Shown here in pieces: positions 35,753-47,325 of a DNA stretch of 64,000 nucleotides (position 1 is the first letter of the stretch; each line of letters starts with the position of its first letter). The stretch spans positions 16,901,603-16,965,602 of the forward strand of contig JAVMKO010000001.1 of NCBI GenBank assembly GCA_032164245.1. The letters are read 5' to 3'. The DNA is from Sternotherus odoratus (lineage: Eukaryota; Chordata; Testudines; Kinosternidae). Made by a program: the position numbers and the translations under genes. Below the pieces are notes generated by a model. The model was not told the origin of the DNA. It made no database searches and saw only the letters and a program-made list of their open reading frames with translations.

Positions 35753-37225
35753 TGTAACACCGCCTCTCCACCTGGTTGCCTCCTTTAATGCCAATCCGTT
35801 TACAGGTTTTGATGCACAGGTCTGGGTTCTTTTGGATCCCGTCACCCACTCAGCAGGGTTTATCTTCTTTCTTTTTTCCTATGAAACTATTTGGCAGTGC
35901 CTCCACCCCCCTCACTCCTTTCTGGCAGGGTCACCAGGTGGAAAATTGGGTGGAAAATTCTAACCACGGAGTAATCCCCACTTACTTGCCAGATCGTTGG
36001 AGACTTTCAAGACACAAGACACAAACACATACAATATATTCAACACAATAATTTTATTAAACAGGAGACAAACACAACATGACAGGGTAAAACACTGTTA
36101 TTAGGGTCACCAGTGCCCACACTGAAAATACCTGTGATTTGATGTAGCAAATGTAAAATTAGTGTCCCATTGGTACGTGTACTGTGCTGGGGTCCTTCAT
36201 GACCTATAACCACAAAATTCTTCTCTATAGCACTTTAGCAGTGTGTACAGCCCAAAGGACTCACAAGTGGGAGGTGGTAAATCCCATCACAGATGTAATA
36301 TGCAGCAGGTTATAAAATCCTCAAACCCTCACTCCCTGGCTCGAGGACACAGTTCAGGGAGGAGGGGGTCCCTAAAACAAATTACCTGACTGACTATAAG
36401 ATGGGGGCACTCACAAACTCCATGAATGCTCCTCAGCTTCAGAAATGACTCTGGACTCCTCAGTCTCTGCAGAGGGGCTGCTCTCTGCTGGCAGGGATCC
36501 TCCTCTGGCAGGAATCAGGCTGTTTCGGTTCCAGGATCTCCCCTCTCACCACAAAGGGGTGCAGCGCTCAAGGTGCAGGTTACACAACTACACTGACATC
36601 CAAACTGTAGCCTCCTAACCCAGCCTCCAGACACACACTCAGCAGGCAGCTTCCCTGGACTAGCAGCCAGAGCAGAGCTGACCATGCGGTGACTGGTCTC
36701 ACCTAGGAAGCTGGAGGGTGAACTCAGCCTGGCTGGGGAAGTTTCCCAGCAAACTCCATAAACTGGGATTCATCAGGGAGGAAGGAAAAGCTCAGCTGAG
36801 GGATCTGCTGTCAGGTCCCTAGAGGCCTGTTCTCAGGGGGAACCCTGCATGCAGACCTGGGACTCACCAGCTCCCAACCCAGCCAGTCCTGCCCTTTCCC
36901 TGGCTGGCTCCAATCTGACTCAAAATGGCTTCAACCCCTTCTCAACTCCATGGGATGGCCTCTCAGTCCCTGTTGGTCGCTGGGGAGATTCTGAGTCTGC
37001 CTTGGTTCCCCATCCCTATCAGGGACAATGTGGCTCTCCTGAGCTGCCAGCACACAGAGTCCCAGGAATCGACATAATCTCCTTGTAGGGTGACCAGATA
37101 TCCCGCTTTTATAGGGACAGTCCCGATTTTGGGGTCTTTTTCTTATATAGGCTCCTATTACCCCCATCCACTGTCCCAATTTTTCACATTTACTGTCTGG
37201 TCATCCTATCTCCTTGGGGGTTACA
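35753..37225 (-). mobile_element. solo LTR, 1,473 bp, perfect 4-bp TSD
   Basis: It begins TGTAACACCGCC and ends TGGGGGTTACA (TGTAA...TTACA). The flanks are TATG at 35749-35752 and TATG at 37226-37229. On the minus strand a poly(A) signal AATAAA (plus-strand TTTATT at 36053-36058) suggests minus orientation with U3 on the right. No internal retroviral genes are present. A 123-bp MITE has inserted at 37086. Confidence 0.82.
37086..37208. mobile_element. hAT-like MITE nested in LTR, perfect 8-bp TSD
   Basis: The ends are TAGGGTGACCAGATATCC and TACTGTCTGGTCATCCTA. Identical flanks TCTCCTTG occur at 37078-37085 and 37209-37216. It is the same family as 25655-25777 in opposite orientation, and it lies near the right edge of the LTR, so it is younger than the LTR. 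Confidence 0.93.
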
Positions 37226-37229
37226 TATG

Positions 37230-37732
37230 ATCAGCTTGATTCAAGAAAAATGATACCTGTTGAATTTTACTATGTGCTGTCACAGAAAATCCAGTTTATA
37301 GATTAATGTCACCCAGATGCAGTCAATTTACACGATCATCTTGGAAAGATCCAATAGGTAAGATGCTCAAAGACTTCTGAGTATCGTAAAGCTAAAGCTG
37401 AAGTAGGATTTTTTCTTATGGTTCTGAGTTTTAACTTCGTGTTTGCATTACTGTGAAGTAGATTACACGCTATAATTGTGAGACGTTTCCTAAATAGTTG
37501 ATGATTTTGCTGCTGTTGATACTTTGAGACAGTCCCTTGAGGGAAGACTGACTGTGCTTTCTTCTTGTCTGTATAATTTAGCCCTATGTTCTGCAGTGAA
37601 ATGTTGTAGACCATTGCATTGGAAAGTTAATCATGCAGGTTTTGAGGCTGCAAGAAAAACTGCCACATTTTACTAGTACAACCCAAATGTATCGTCGTAA
37701 ATCCATTACTACCTAGGACATCACTGTGGCAG
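37230..37732. other. intergenic DNA
   Basis: No gene or repeat recognised. Confidence 0.45.
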
Positions 37733-38030
37733 CCATAGGTGCTGACTCCAGGGCTGGAGCACCCATAGAAAAAATGGTGGGTGATTAGCACCCACTGGCA
37801 GCCTCCCTATCAGCTGTTTCCCCTCCTCCTAGCGCCTCCCATGCACCGGCAGCCCAGCCAGTCAGCAACTCCCCCTCCTCTTCCAGTGCCTGTCACCCGC
37901 TGTGGTTCATCTGTTCCATGGCATGGAGGAGACGCTGAGGGAGAAAGGGGAGGAGTGAGGGCCAGGTGCATTTGGAGGAGGGGGCAGAATGGGGCAGGGA
38001 TGGGGGCGGGGCCTGGGACAGAGGGCCCCC
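37733..38030. mobile_element. GC-rich DNA element (CATAGGTGCTGACTCC family)
   Basis: CATAGGTGCTGACTCCAGGG, CTGGAGCACCCATAGAAAAA and GGTGGGTGATTAGCACCCAC match a widespread turtle repeat by recollection. The right terminus was not resolved. Confidence 0.5.
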
Positions 38031-38985
38031 CCTGGCACATTAGAAATTTGATGTGTGTGGTGGCAGGAAGGATAGAATTCAGATCTTCCTGCTCAGAAAG
38101 CCTAACACATGTGCTCATGGAGAGTCTCATTTATCTGTTTTGCAATATAAGGCACGTGTCACACAGTTGAACAGTTAGGTCATTTAGTCTATCCCCATGC
38201 ATGACAGATTGTTTTCTGTGGTGTACTCTCCTATGCTGCAGCATCACTTCATCATACTTGTTTATTTCCCTGATCACCATTGTCCTGTTGTACATTCCAG
38301 AGCGCGGTTGTGCAAGGTGATTTGAGCCGTCTGGAACACATTTAATCTCAATGCATTTCTGAATTTCCTCTCCCTCCCTGAATGAGTGCATGGAGGTTTT
38401 TCTCTGTGCATATAGGCTATCCTGAAGTAGGTACCTGTGCAGGGATATTTTCATGTCCAGAATCTGCTTGGAGAGTCATTATTTCCCTTGCACGTTCTCC
38501 CACACCTTCACTATCCCCAAAGTACTCTGCTCTCTTGCTTTCGTGCAGTGTTCCTGTGACTCATTAAGTACGTAGGCAAGAGTTACACTAACAGTGACTC
38601 AGGAGCAGCACGGAGATTTCTTTAAAATCTCCAAAAGATTGTTGTCTGTGTGGGACAACGACAAAGAAACTTAATGTGGTGTTCATGTTACCAGAGCCAA
38701 GGGAGTTGGAACTCCAACTGACAGAGGAGGGTTTCTGTATCAATTGTTCACTGTTGCATTTGACTTTAGCCACTGGCTGTAAGATGGGGGATGCAGCAGG
38801 AGGAGTGTGAGTGCCGTACCGGTGATCTGACGTAGACAGATGGATTATTTCAGGTGACATCTATTCCCAGCAGTGAAAGCACCCAGGCTGCCTGTGCCAA
38901 GGAGTCAAAACAATTTATTACTGGTTATGTTTCACGGTTAATGTGAGGGTTTATTCATGAGGTTTACTGCATAGGACAGTGACAT
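38031..38985. other. intergenic DNA
   Basis: No gene recognised. Open frames here have no family resemblance. Confidence 0.45.
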
Positions 38986-39312
38986 AGAAAGTCAAGAGCC
39001 AAGGTTTCTAATCCAGCCTCTGCCCACTGATTTTTACTGTGATTTCTGGGCAAGATGATTCCCCTCCTCCATTCTTTCTCTCTTGTCATTTTAGTCTACT
39101 AGCTCTTCCGGGAAAGAACTGTCCTTCACGTGGCTGTTGGATTTAGTATGTGGGTACTGGGAGGGGGTGGTGTCCTGGGATATACAGAGGGTCAGACTGG
39201 ATGATTTGGTGGTTCCTGCTGGCTTTTAACTCTGACTGTGTTTGTGCAGCACCTGGCATAAATGGAGCCTTGACTTCAGTTGCAGCATCTAATCACTACT
39301 CTAATATAAAGA
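38986..39312 (+). mobile_element. ancient CR1/L3 or MIR-like fragment
   Basis: AGAGCCAAGGTTTCTAATCC, GTGATTTCTGGGCAAG and the tail GTGCAGCACCTGGCATAAAT follow an old L3/MIR-type tail. The unclassified element starting at 39313 is inserted right after TAATATAAAGA. Confidence 0.5.
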
Positions 39313-41152
39313 ACTAGCATAAGTGCCCGGCGTTGCTCGGGTCAGTCAGAGGTGGGGATGGGGCAGACAGTTGACACCCCCTGACCAACCCCAACACCCA
39401 CCCTTCACCCACCCTGACACCTTCCCACCCCCCCGACCAACCCCAACACCCCCCGGCTCACTTACCCCCCGACCAAACCCGACAACCCCACCTGACCCCC
39501 CAAAACAAACCCAACACCCCCACCTCACCCCCGACCAAACCCGACACCCCCACCTCACCCCCCGACCGAACAGTGTATTTAATAATCTGTGTGCTACACA
39601 GTGCACCGTGAGCCGGGGGGGGGGGGGGGGGTGGTGTCGGGTTTGGTCGGGGGGTAAGTGAGCCGGGGGGTGTAGGGTTTGGTCTGGGGGGGTGGGAAGG
39701 TGTTGGGGTGGGTGAGTGTTGCGGTTGGTCAGGGGGTGTTGCGGTTGGTGGGGGGTTGAGGTGGGGGTGTCAGGTTTGCTTGGGGGGATGAGGTAGGGGT
39801 GTCGGGTTCGGTCGGGGGTAAGTGAGCCGGGGGGGGTGTCGGGTTTGGTCTGGGGGGGTGGGAAGGTGTCGTGGTGGGTGAGGGGTGGGTGTTGGGGTTG
39901 GTCAGGGGGTGTTGTGGTTGGTGGGGGGGTGAGGTGGGGGTGTCGGGTTTGCTTGGGGGGGTGAGGTGGGAGTGTCGGGTTCGGTCGGGGGGTAAGTGAG
40001 CCAGGGGGTGTCAGGTTTGGTCTGGGGGTGTTGCGATTGGTGTGGGGGGGGTGAGGGGGGGTGAGGTGGGGGTGTCAGGTTTGGTCGGGGGGTAAGTGAG
40101 CCAGGGGGTGTTGGGTTTGGTCTGGGGGGGTGGGAAGGTGTTGGGGTGGGTGAGGGGTGAGGGGTGGGTGTTGGGGTTGGTCAGGGGGTGTTGCAGTTGG
40201 TGGGGGGGTGAGGTGGCGGTGTCGGGTTTGGTCGGGGGGTAAGTGAGCCGGGGGGGGTGTCGGGTTTGGTCTGGGCATCCACCCCAACACCTTCCCCCCC
40301 CCAGACCAAACCCAACACCCACACCACACCCCACCCAACACCCACACCACACCCCTCAGCCCCCCGACACCTTCCCACCCCCCCAGACCAACCCCGACAC
40401 CCCCCCGGCTCACTTACCCCCCGACCAAACCCGACACCCCCACCTCACCCCCCCAAGCAAACCCAACACCCCCACCTCACCCCCCCACCAACCGCAACAC
40501 CCCCTGACCAACCCCAACACCCCCACCTCACCCCCCGACCGAACCCGACACCCCCACCTCACTTACCGTCCCACCAAACCCAACTCAGATCCGTCGCTGG
40601 GGGGGGAGGGTGCCCAGAGCCGAGGGATTCCGGGGACCTTCGCAGGTGGGGGGGGGGCACAGAGCTGTTGAGGTGGGAGAGGCAGAGAACTGAGGGCTCT
40701 CCGGGGTTCCGTTGGGAGGGGGGAGGGGTAGAGAACTGAGGGGTCTCCGGGGTTCCGTTGGGAGGGGTGAGGGGCAGAGAACTGAGGGATCTCCGGGGTT
40801 CCGTTGGGAGGGGGGAGGGGCAGAGAACTGAGGGATCTCTGGGGTTCCGTTGGAGGGGGGAGGGGTGAGCTGAGCGAGTGAGGTGTCTGTTGGAGGGGGG
40901 TATTATGACATCATCACCACCTAACCGCCCAGCCGATGTGATTGGCCCTGAAAGACTTTCACCCCTGGGGGGCGTCAGAGGTGAGATCCGAAAATTTTTC
41001 GACCCTTACCAGCATCTAGACCCCAAGACCCCTCACTGTACCAAATTTCAAGTCTCTGGCTCAAACGGTGCGGAAGGAGTTCGCAGTCATACATACATAC
41101 ATACATACATACATACACACATACATACACCACTTGACTTTTATATATATAG
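39313..41152 (+). mobile_element. unclassified element, copy A (CCCGGCGTTGCTCGGG head, TATATATATAGA tail)
   Basis: Starts ACTAGCATAAGTGCCCGGCG. A C-rich tract (about 39370-39560), a G-rich tract (about 39606-40270) and a second C-rich tract (about 40272-40580) follow. Next come tandem units of about 60 bp (CTCCGGGGTTCCGTTGGGAGGGG, 40690-40860), a conserved 3' block from TATTATGACATCATC to CAAATTTCAAGTCTCTGGC, a CATA microsatellite, and CTTTTATATATATAGA. No intact protein is present. The head/tail layout recalls non-LTR (RTE-like) derivatives, but I cannot classify it. Copy C is nearly identical. Confidence 0.8.
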
Positions 41153-43480
41153 ACTAGCAAAAATACCCGGCGTTGCTCGGGTCCGTCGGAGGTGGGGAGG
41201 GGGCAGAGAGCTGAGCGAGTGCGGGGTCCACTGGAGGGGGGAGGGGGCAGAGAGAAAACCTGACACCCCCACCTCACCCCACTGACCAAACCCAGCACCC
41301 CCACGTCACCCTCCTACCAACCCCAACACCCCCTGACCAACACCCACACCTCACCCCCCGTAGACCAAACCTGACACACCCACCTCACTTTCCCCCCCAA
41401 CCAAACCTGACACCCCTACCTACCACCACAAACAAACCCGACACCCACACCTCACTTACCCCTTGACCAACCCCAACACCCACACCTCACCCCCACCCAC
41501 CCCAACACCTTCCCACCCCCCCAGACCAAACCCGACACCCCCACCTCACCCCCCGACCAAACCCGACACCCCTACCTCACTTACCCTCCGACCAAACCCA
41601 ACTCGTGTCCGTCGGAGTGAGGAGGGGGCAGAGAGCTGAGGGAGTGCGGGATCCGTCGGAGGGGGGAGGGGCAGAGAGCTGAGGGATTCCGGGATCTGTT
41701 GGAGGGAGGAGGGGGCAGAGAGCTGAGGGATTCCGGGGTTCCGTCAGAGGGGGGAGGGGGAGAGAGCTGAGGGATTCTGGGGTTCCGTCGGAGGGGGGAG
41801 GGGGCAGAGAGTTGAGCGAGTGCAGTGTCTGTTGGAGGGGGTATTATGACATCATAACTATGTCACAGAGAACAGCAGCTGCCCAGCTGATCTGATTGGC
41901 CTTTAAAGAATTTCACCCCTGGGGGGCGTCAGAGGTGAGATTTGAAAAATTTTCAACCCTTATGGTCATTAGGACCCCAAGACCTCTAACTGTACCAAAT
42001 TTCAAGTCTCTAGCTCAAACAGTGTGGAAGGAGTAAACTTACATACCTACATACATACCGTGCATACATACATACGGATGTAAGCAGTGTCAGGATGAGT
42101 GGCATCCAGTGGGGAATTGCAGGAATTGCAATGACTTTGCAGTGTCAGTATGGGTGACATCCAGTGGTGAATTGCAGAAATTGCAGTAGCTTTTGGAAAA
42201 TAACACGTGATTTGCTTAGACACACCCACTGCACCTGGCCTGCACTCTAACAGCCCAAATGATCACTTTGGCTACTGTGGGATCCCCAGTTTCTGTAGTA
42301 TTGGGGCAAGAATGATAGAGTGCTGATTGACCTGTTTGTGTGAATGAGGGGTTGGGACATTGGTTTGGCCTTTGGCATGCTGGAGGGACTCGCCATCAGC
42401 TAGGTAGCGCTCACTAGACAAGGGACAGGGGTTCCAAAACTCACGGGATTGAGAGAGGCTGTGGACAGGCTTCTAGACCTTGTAGTGAGGGCCTTGTCTG
42501 AGGGCCTCACAGGCCTATTGCACCTGGTCTCTCTCCCCTGTGGAATGTTAGAGCTGACTTTTGCTTCCTTTAGGAGTCTAACTTCAGCCCACGGAGCTGA
42601 AGTTGTTTTGGGTCTGGTGGTGCCTCTGCACTAAGGCCCCCTGCTATGAGCTGAAATCACTCAAGAGCTGAAATCACTTAAGAGCTGAAAATCACTGAGC
42701 TTTATCTTAAGTGGGGGGCCCTAAGCAGAGCAGTCCCGGTGCCGGCTGACCCGTTCCTGAGACAGCTGCCTGAGCAGTTCCTGAGACAGCGGGCAGAGCA
42801 GAGTCGAGCTGCGGACAGAGCAGTTCCTGTGTCGGCTAGCAGGGCGGCTAGCGGAGCCACCAGCACCCCACGGAGAGACTGGGCCGTCGGCCTCGGACCT
42901 CATGAAGGTACCCTCCACTCTGCCCTCCACTTCCACCCAGCCTGGGAGGTAAGACTCGGCAGAGTAACTTTCCACCAGGGACTCCAGAGACTTTGGGGCT
43001 GTTGAACTTTTGGGACTTTGGGTGACTTTTGGGGTTGCTGGACTCCAGGGACTTTGGGCTATTGGACTTGTGGGACTTTGGGTGACGTTTGGGTTGCTGG
43101 ACTCCTGAACCCACAGGAGAGGACACAGCCCAAACTTGCTGGGGAGGGGCAATTGGCTCACGGGTTGGTGTATGAACCCTAGGTGTGGTGTTTTTCCCAG
43201 TTTGGTGATGTCATTTACCTCATGTTAATAAAGATCTTCTGTTACACCGATCTGTGCTTGCAAGAGGGGAAGTATTGCCTCATTGAGGCGCCCAGGGGTG
43301 TGTTAGGATTTTCCCAGGTCACTGGGTGGGGGCTCGAGCCAGTTTGCATTGTATTGTTGAGAGGGAACCCCTATTTACTGAACCCGGCCCTTGTTGCTGC
43401 CACTTCTGAAGGGCAGAAGGGTTACACGTACATACATACATACATACATACATACACCATTTGACTTTTATATATATAGA
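41153..43480 (+). mobile_element. unclassified element, copy B, directly abutting copy A and interrupted by a solo LTR
   Basis: ACTAGCAAAAATACCCGGCG starts immediately at the end of copy A. C-rich tract, GGGGTTCCGTCGGAGGGGGG-type tandem units (about 41600-41800), the conserved 3' block (GGTATTATGACATCAT...CAAATTTCAAGTCTCTAGC) and the CATA repeat are present in the same order. The CATA tail is split by the LTR at 42079-43426, and the element ends TTTTATATATATAGA near 43480. It is more diverged than A and C. Confidence 0.75.
42079..43426 (+). mobile_element. solo LTR, 1,348 bp, inside (CATA)n
   Basis: Termini are TGTAAGCAGTG and AAGGGTTACA (TGTAA...TTACA). CATACATA repeats lie on both sides, so the target duplication is blurred (left CATACGGA, right CGTACATA). 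A poly(A) signal AATAAA is at 43227-43232. An inverted copy starts at 62869. No internal retroviral coding region is present. Confidence 0.78.
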
Positions 43481-44155
43481 TTGTGGTAATCTATCGAATG
43501 AGCTGTCAGCTAGAATTCCTACTGTGAACTCCACCTTTATGGACTTGATTCAAAATTACCTGCCAATCAAATATATTTTTAGGGCTCTTTCAAGGAAACA
43601 CAAACTTTGAATATGGCCAAAAAAAAAGGTAAAGAGTAAAACCATGTTGGCTGTCTTTGGAACCTTTCTGACACTCTCACTAATATTTTTGGCACAGATT
43701 ACTACTACAATTACAATTGTTTTAATATCTAAATTCAGAACACCACATCTTGGATTGAAATGAAACATCACAGGGGGAGGAATGAAAAATACATCTCAGC
43801 TATAAAATTATCTTGTTTGTTTTGTTTCTTTGCTTGTAATAGGAAGTTTGTTACTTAAAAACCTATATTAAATTAATCATAAGGACTAGATTATAACCTC
43901 AGATGTACTGCAGACATCATAATGTAACTCACAATCCTACTAATGCATTCCTGGCAGATTATCAGTCACTGTCTGTGTCACACACTTTTGATTGAGTCCA
44001 TCCCTAACAGACTTTTTTAAGGCAGCACAGGGAGATTTTTATCCTTCCCAAACAGCTGCCCTTAAAGGTAGAGGATCAAGTCCTACTTACCTTACTTATG
44101 AAGGTCCTGCTTCAGAAAAGCACCCATATTCAGAAAAAAACATATGTGCACAGGT
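43481..44155. other. intergenic DNA
   Basis: AT-rich, with no gene or repeat recognised. Confidence 0.45.
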
Positions 44156-44159
44156 TTAT

Positions 44160-44435
44160 GACACATAGACCCTGTCTGCACTATGGGGTAAATTGACCTA
44201 AATTATGGGAATAACATTGCCAGAGTTGACGTAGGTCAACTTTCTGCAGTGTCTATTCTGCTCCGGGTTGACGGAGACTTACCTTATGCTACTTATCATC
44301 CCAGTGCAATACCAGAGTCGACGGGAGAGCAATGTGCGATTGATTTAGTGGGTCTTCAGTAGACCCACTAAATCGACCCCTGGTGCATCAATCACTGCAG
44401 TGTTGATCCCCAGTAAGTGTAGACATAAAAGTGAA
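44160..44435. mobile_element. palindromic DNA-transposon-like element
   Basis: The ends are CCCTGTCTGCACTATGGGG and AAGTGTAGACATAA, imperfectly inverted. An internal hairpin AGTGGGTCT-TCAGT-AGACCCACT is present. It is GTCGAC-rich like related elements in the window. Confidence 0.6.
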
Positions 44436-44699
44436 TGGCACTTAAGTATGTTCTCAAGTGCTTTTCTGACTCCTGGCCTAAGGAGTAAGATGATCATTTG
44501 GGCTTTATTGAGAGTTGCACTGCAAAATCCCTATGCAACACATGAAAAATGTAAGACCCTAATTTAAGATGGCAAAAGAAATTCTGAGGTCTCCACTTTT
44601 AACTAGTTCATCTGTCTAACGGGCTGTAAAAATCTCATAAAGATGTCTGATGTTCCCTAATATATCTTTGTAATTTTTTTACTTACTTTTTTTCAAGAA

Positions 44700-44945
44700 T
44701 CAGAGAGGTAGGCATGTTAGTCTGGAATAGGAGAAGTGAAAAAGAGTCCTGTGGCACCTTAAAGACTAACTAAAGTATTGAAGCATAAGCTTTCGTGGGT
44801 GAATACCCACTTCATCGGATGCAAGCAGTGACACTTCCACTGCTTGCATCCGACGAAGTGGGTATTAGCCCACGAAAGCTTATGCTTCAATACTTTAGTT
44901 AGTCTTTAAGGTGCCACAGGACTCTTTGTCACTTTTACTTTTTTC
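44700..44945. repeat. inverted-repeat pair of PLE 3' ends, 7-bp loop
   Basis: The arms, about 44733-44830 and 44838-44935, pair through words such as AGTCCTGTGGCACCTTAAAG and GGATGCAAGCAGTG. The loop is ACACTTC. The left arm is preceded by the PLE terminal string TCAGAGAGGTAGGCATGTTA. Confidence 0.9.
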
Positions 44946-45120
44946 AATGAGTTTTAGCATACGTCTTTATTTTTTTCTTTATCATCATAATTCTGGTAAG
45001 ATTGGGTGTGTAGATTATTGTGTGTCCCTGCTGCAAAATTAGTTATTCAAAACCTATGAGTAATCAAAAATTACCAAAATATTAAAGGTGACATAGTATA
45101 TGGGCAAGATATTATAACAA

Positions 45121-46975
45121 ACTAGCATAAGTGCCCGGCGTTGCTCGGGTCAGTCAGAGGTGGGGAGGGGGCAGACAGTTGACACCCCCTGACCAACCCC
45201 AACACCCACCGTTCACCCACCCTGACACCTTCCCACCCCCCCGACCAACCCCAACACCCCCCGGCTCACTTACCCCCCGACCAAACCCGACAACCCCACC
45301 TGACCCCCCAAAACAAACCCAACACCCCCACCTCACCCCCGACCAAACCCGACACCCCCACCTCACCCCCCGACCGAACAGTGTATTTAATAATCTGTGT
45401 GCTACACAGTGCACCGTGAGCCGGGGGGGTGGGGGGGTGGTGTCGGGTTTGGTTGGGGGGTAAGTGAGCCGGGGGGTGTAGGGTTTGGTCTGGGGGGGTG
45501 GGAAGGTGTTGGGGTGGGTGAGTGTTGCGGTTGGTCAGGGGGTGTTGCGGTTGGTGGGGGGTTGAGGTGGGGGTGTCAGGTTTGCTTGGGGGGATGAGGT
45601 AGGGGTGTCGGGTTCGGTCGGGGGTAAGTGAGCCGGGGGGGTGTCGGGTTTGGTCTGGGGGGGTGGGAAGGTGTCGTGGTGGGTGAGGGGTGGGTGTTGG
45701 GGTTGGTCAGGGAGTGTTGTGGTTGGTGGGGGGGTGAGGTGGGGGTGTCGGGTTTGCTTGGGGGGGTGAGGTGGGAGTGTCGGGTTCGGTCGGGGGGTAA
45801 GTGAGCCAGGGGGTGTCAGGTTTGGTCTGGGGGTGTTGCGATTGGTGTGGGGGGGGTGAGGGGGGGGTGAGGTGGGGGTGTCAGGTTCGGTCGGGGGGTA
45901 AGTGAGCCAGGGGGTGTTGGGTTTGGTCTGGGGGGGTGGGAAGGTGTTGGGGTGGGTGAGGGGTGAGGGGTGGGTGTTGGGGTTGGTCAGGGGGTGTTGC
46001 AGTTGGTGGGGGGGTGAGGTGGCGGTGTCGGGTTTGGTCGGGGGGTAAGTGAGCCGGGGGGGGTGTCGGGTTTGGTCTGGGCATCCACCCCAACACCTTC
46101 CCCCCCCCAGACCAAACCCAACACCCACACCACACCCCACCCAACACCCACACCACACCCCTCACCCCCCCGACACCTTCCCACCCCCCCAGACCAACCC
46201 CGACACCCCCCCGGCTCACTTACCCCCCGACCAAACCCGACACCCCCACCTCACCCCCCCAAGCAAACCCAACACCCCCACCTCACCCCCCCACCAACCG
46301 CAACACCCCCTGACCAACCCCAACACCCCCACCTCACCCCCCGACCGAACCCGACACCCCCACCTCACTTACCGTCCCACCAAACCCAACTCAGATCCGT
46401 CGCTGGGGGGGGAGGGTGCCCAGAGCCGAGGGATTCCGGGGACCTTCGCAGGTGGGGGGGGGGCACAGAGCTGATGGAGTCCGGGGTTGAGGTGGGAGAG
46501 GCAGAGAACTGAGGGCTCTCCGGGGTTCCGTTGGGAGGGGGGAGGGGTAGAGAACTGAGGGGTCTCCGGGGTTCCGTTGGGAGGGGTGAGGGGCAGAGAA
46601 CTGAGGGATCTCCGGGGTTCCGTTGGGAGGGGGGAGGGGCAGAGAACTGAGGGATCTCTGGGGTTCCGTTGGAGGGGGGAGGGGTGAGCTGAGCGAGTGA
46701 GGTGTCTGTTGGAGGGGGGTATTATGACATCATCACCACCTAACCGCCCAGCCGATGTGATTGGCCCTGAAAGACTTTCACCCCTGGGGGGCGTCAGAGG
46801 TGAGATCCGAAAATTTTTCGACCCTTACCAGCATCTAGACCCCAAGACCCCTCACTGTACCAAATTTCAAGTCTCTGGCTCAAACGGTGCGGGAGGAGTT
46901 CGCAGTCATACGTACATACATACATACATACATACATACACACATACATACACCACTTGACTTTTATATATATAG
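45121..46975 (+). mobile_element. unclassified element, copy C (near-identical to copy A)
   Basis: This has the same head, C/G/C-rich tracts, tandem units, conserved 3' block, CATA tail and TATATATATAGA end as copy A. I see only scattered substitutions, homopolymer changes and one indel of about 15 bp (GATGGAGTCCGGG is present here and absent from copy A near 40660). Flanks differ from copy A, arguing for separate insertion or local conversion rather than block duplication. Confidence 0.85.
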
Positions 46976-47325
46976 ATAAAGGCCATCTAGGAACTTCTTG
47001 GTGTTTGCTATCTTCCACACTACAGTTTTCTGAGATGCCACAGAGGTAGTATCAATAGATCCTTGATCTAGCCAGTTTGTAAACCTAAGCCAGTGCCAGA
47101 ACATGTGCAGCTTGCACTGTACAGCAGGCACATGACAGAGAGATGCATACTAGGGGATGAGAAGCAGGGGCCTCAATTCAGATTTTGGTAAGGGGAGCAA
47201 CTTTAACCCTGATTCCAAGGGTTACTTAGGCACCTGAAAATGGTAGGGTTTTGTTCTTGTTTTGTTTTTGTTTTTGCAGATAATTTAGAAATTAGCTGAC
47301 AGGAGCACTGTATTTAATTCCTATA

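Noticed and set aside
39323..40739. Pro/Thr/His-rich frames of 110-160 codons, and the same at 45131-46512 (up to 207 codons)
   Set aside because: They are translations of the C-rich/G-rich minisatellite. Equivalent frames occur on both strands, with no methionine context, splice support or domain.
41080..41125. CATA tetranucleotide tract considered as a stand-alone microsatellite locus
   Set aside because: It recurs at the same place in all four copies of the unclassified element, so it is part of that element's tail.
42449..43161. Frames around 42.5-43.2 kb and the matching ones at 63.2-63.9 kb (Ser/Pro-rich repeats)
   Set aside because: They lie in LTR sequence shared by two solo or truncated LTRs. 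The repeats come from the VNTR and from AGTCCCAAAAGTCCAATAGC-like units.
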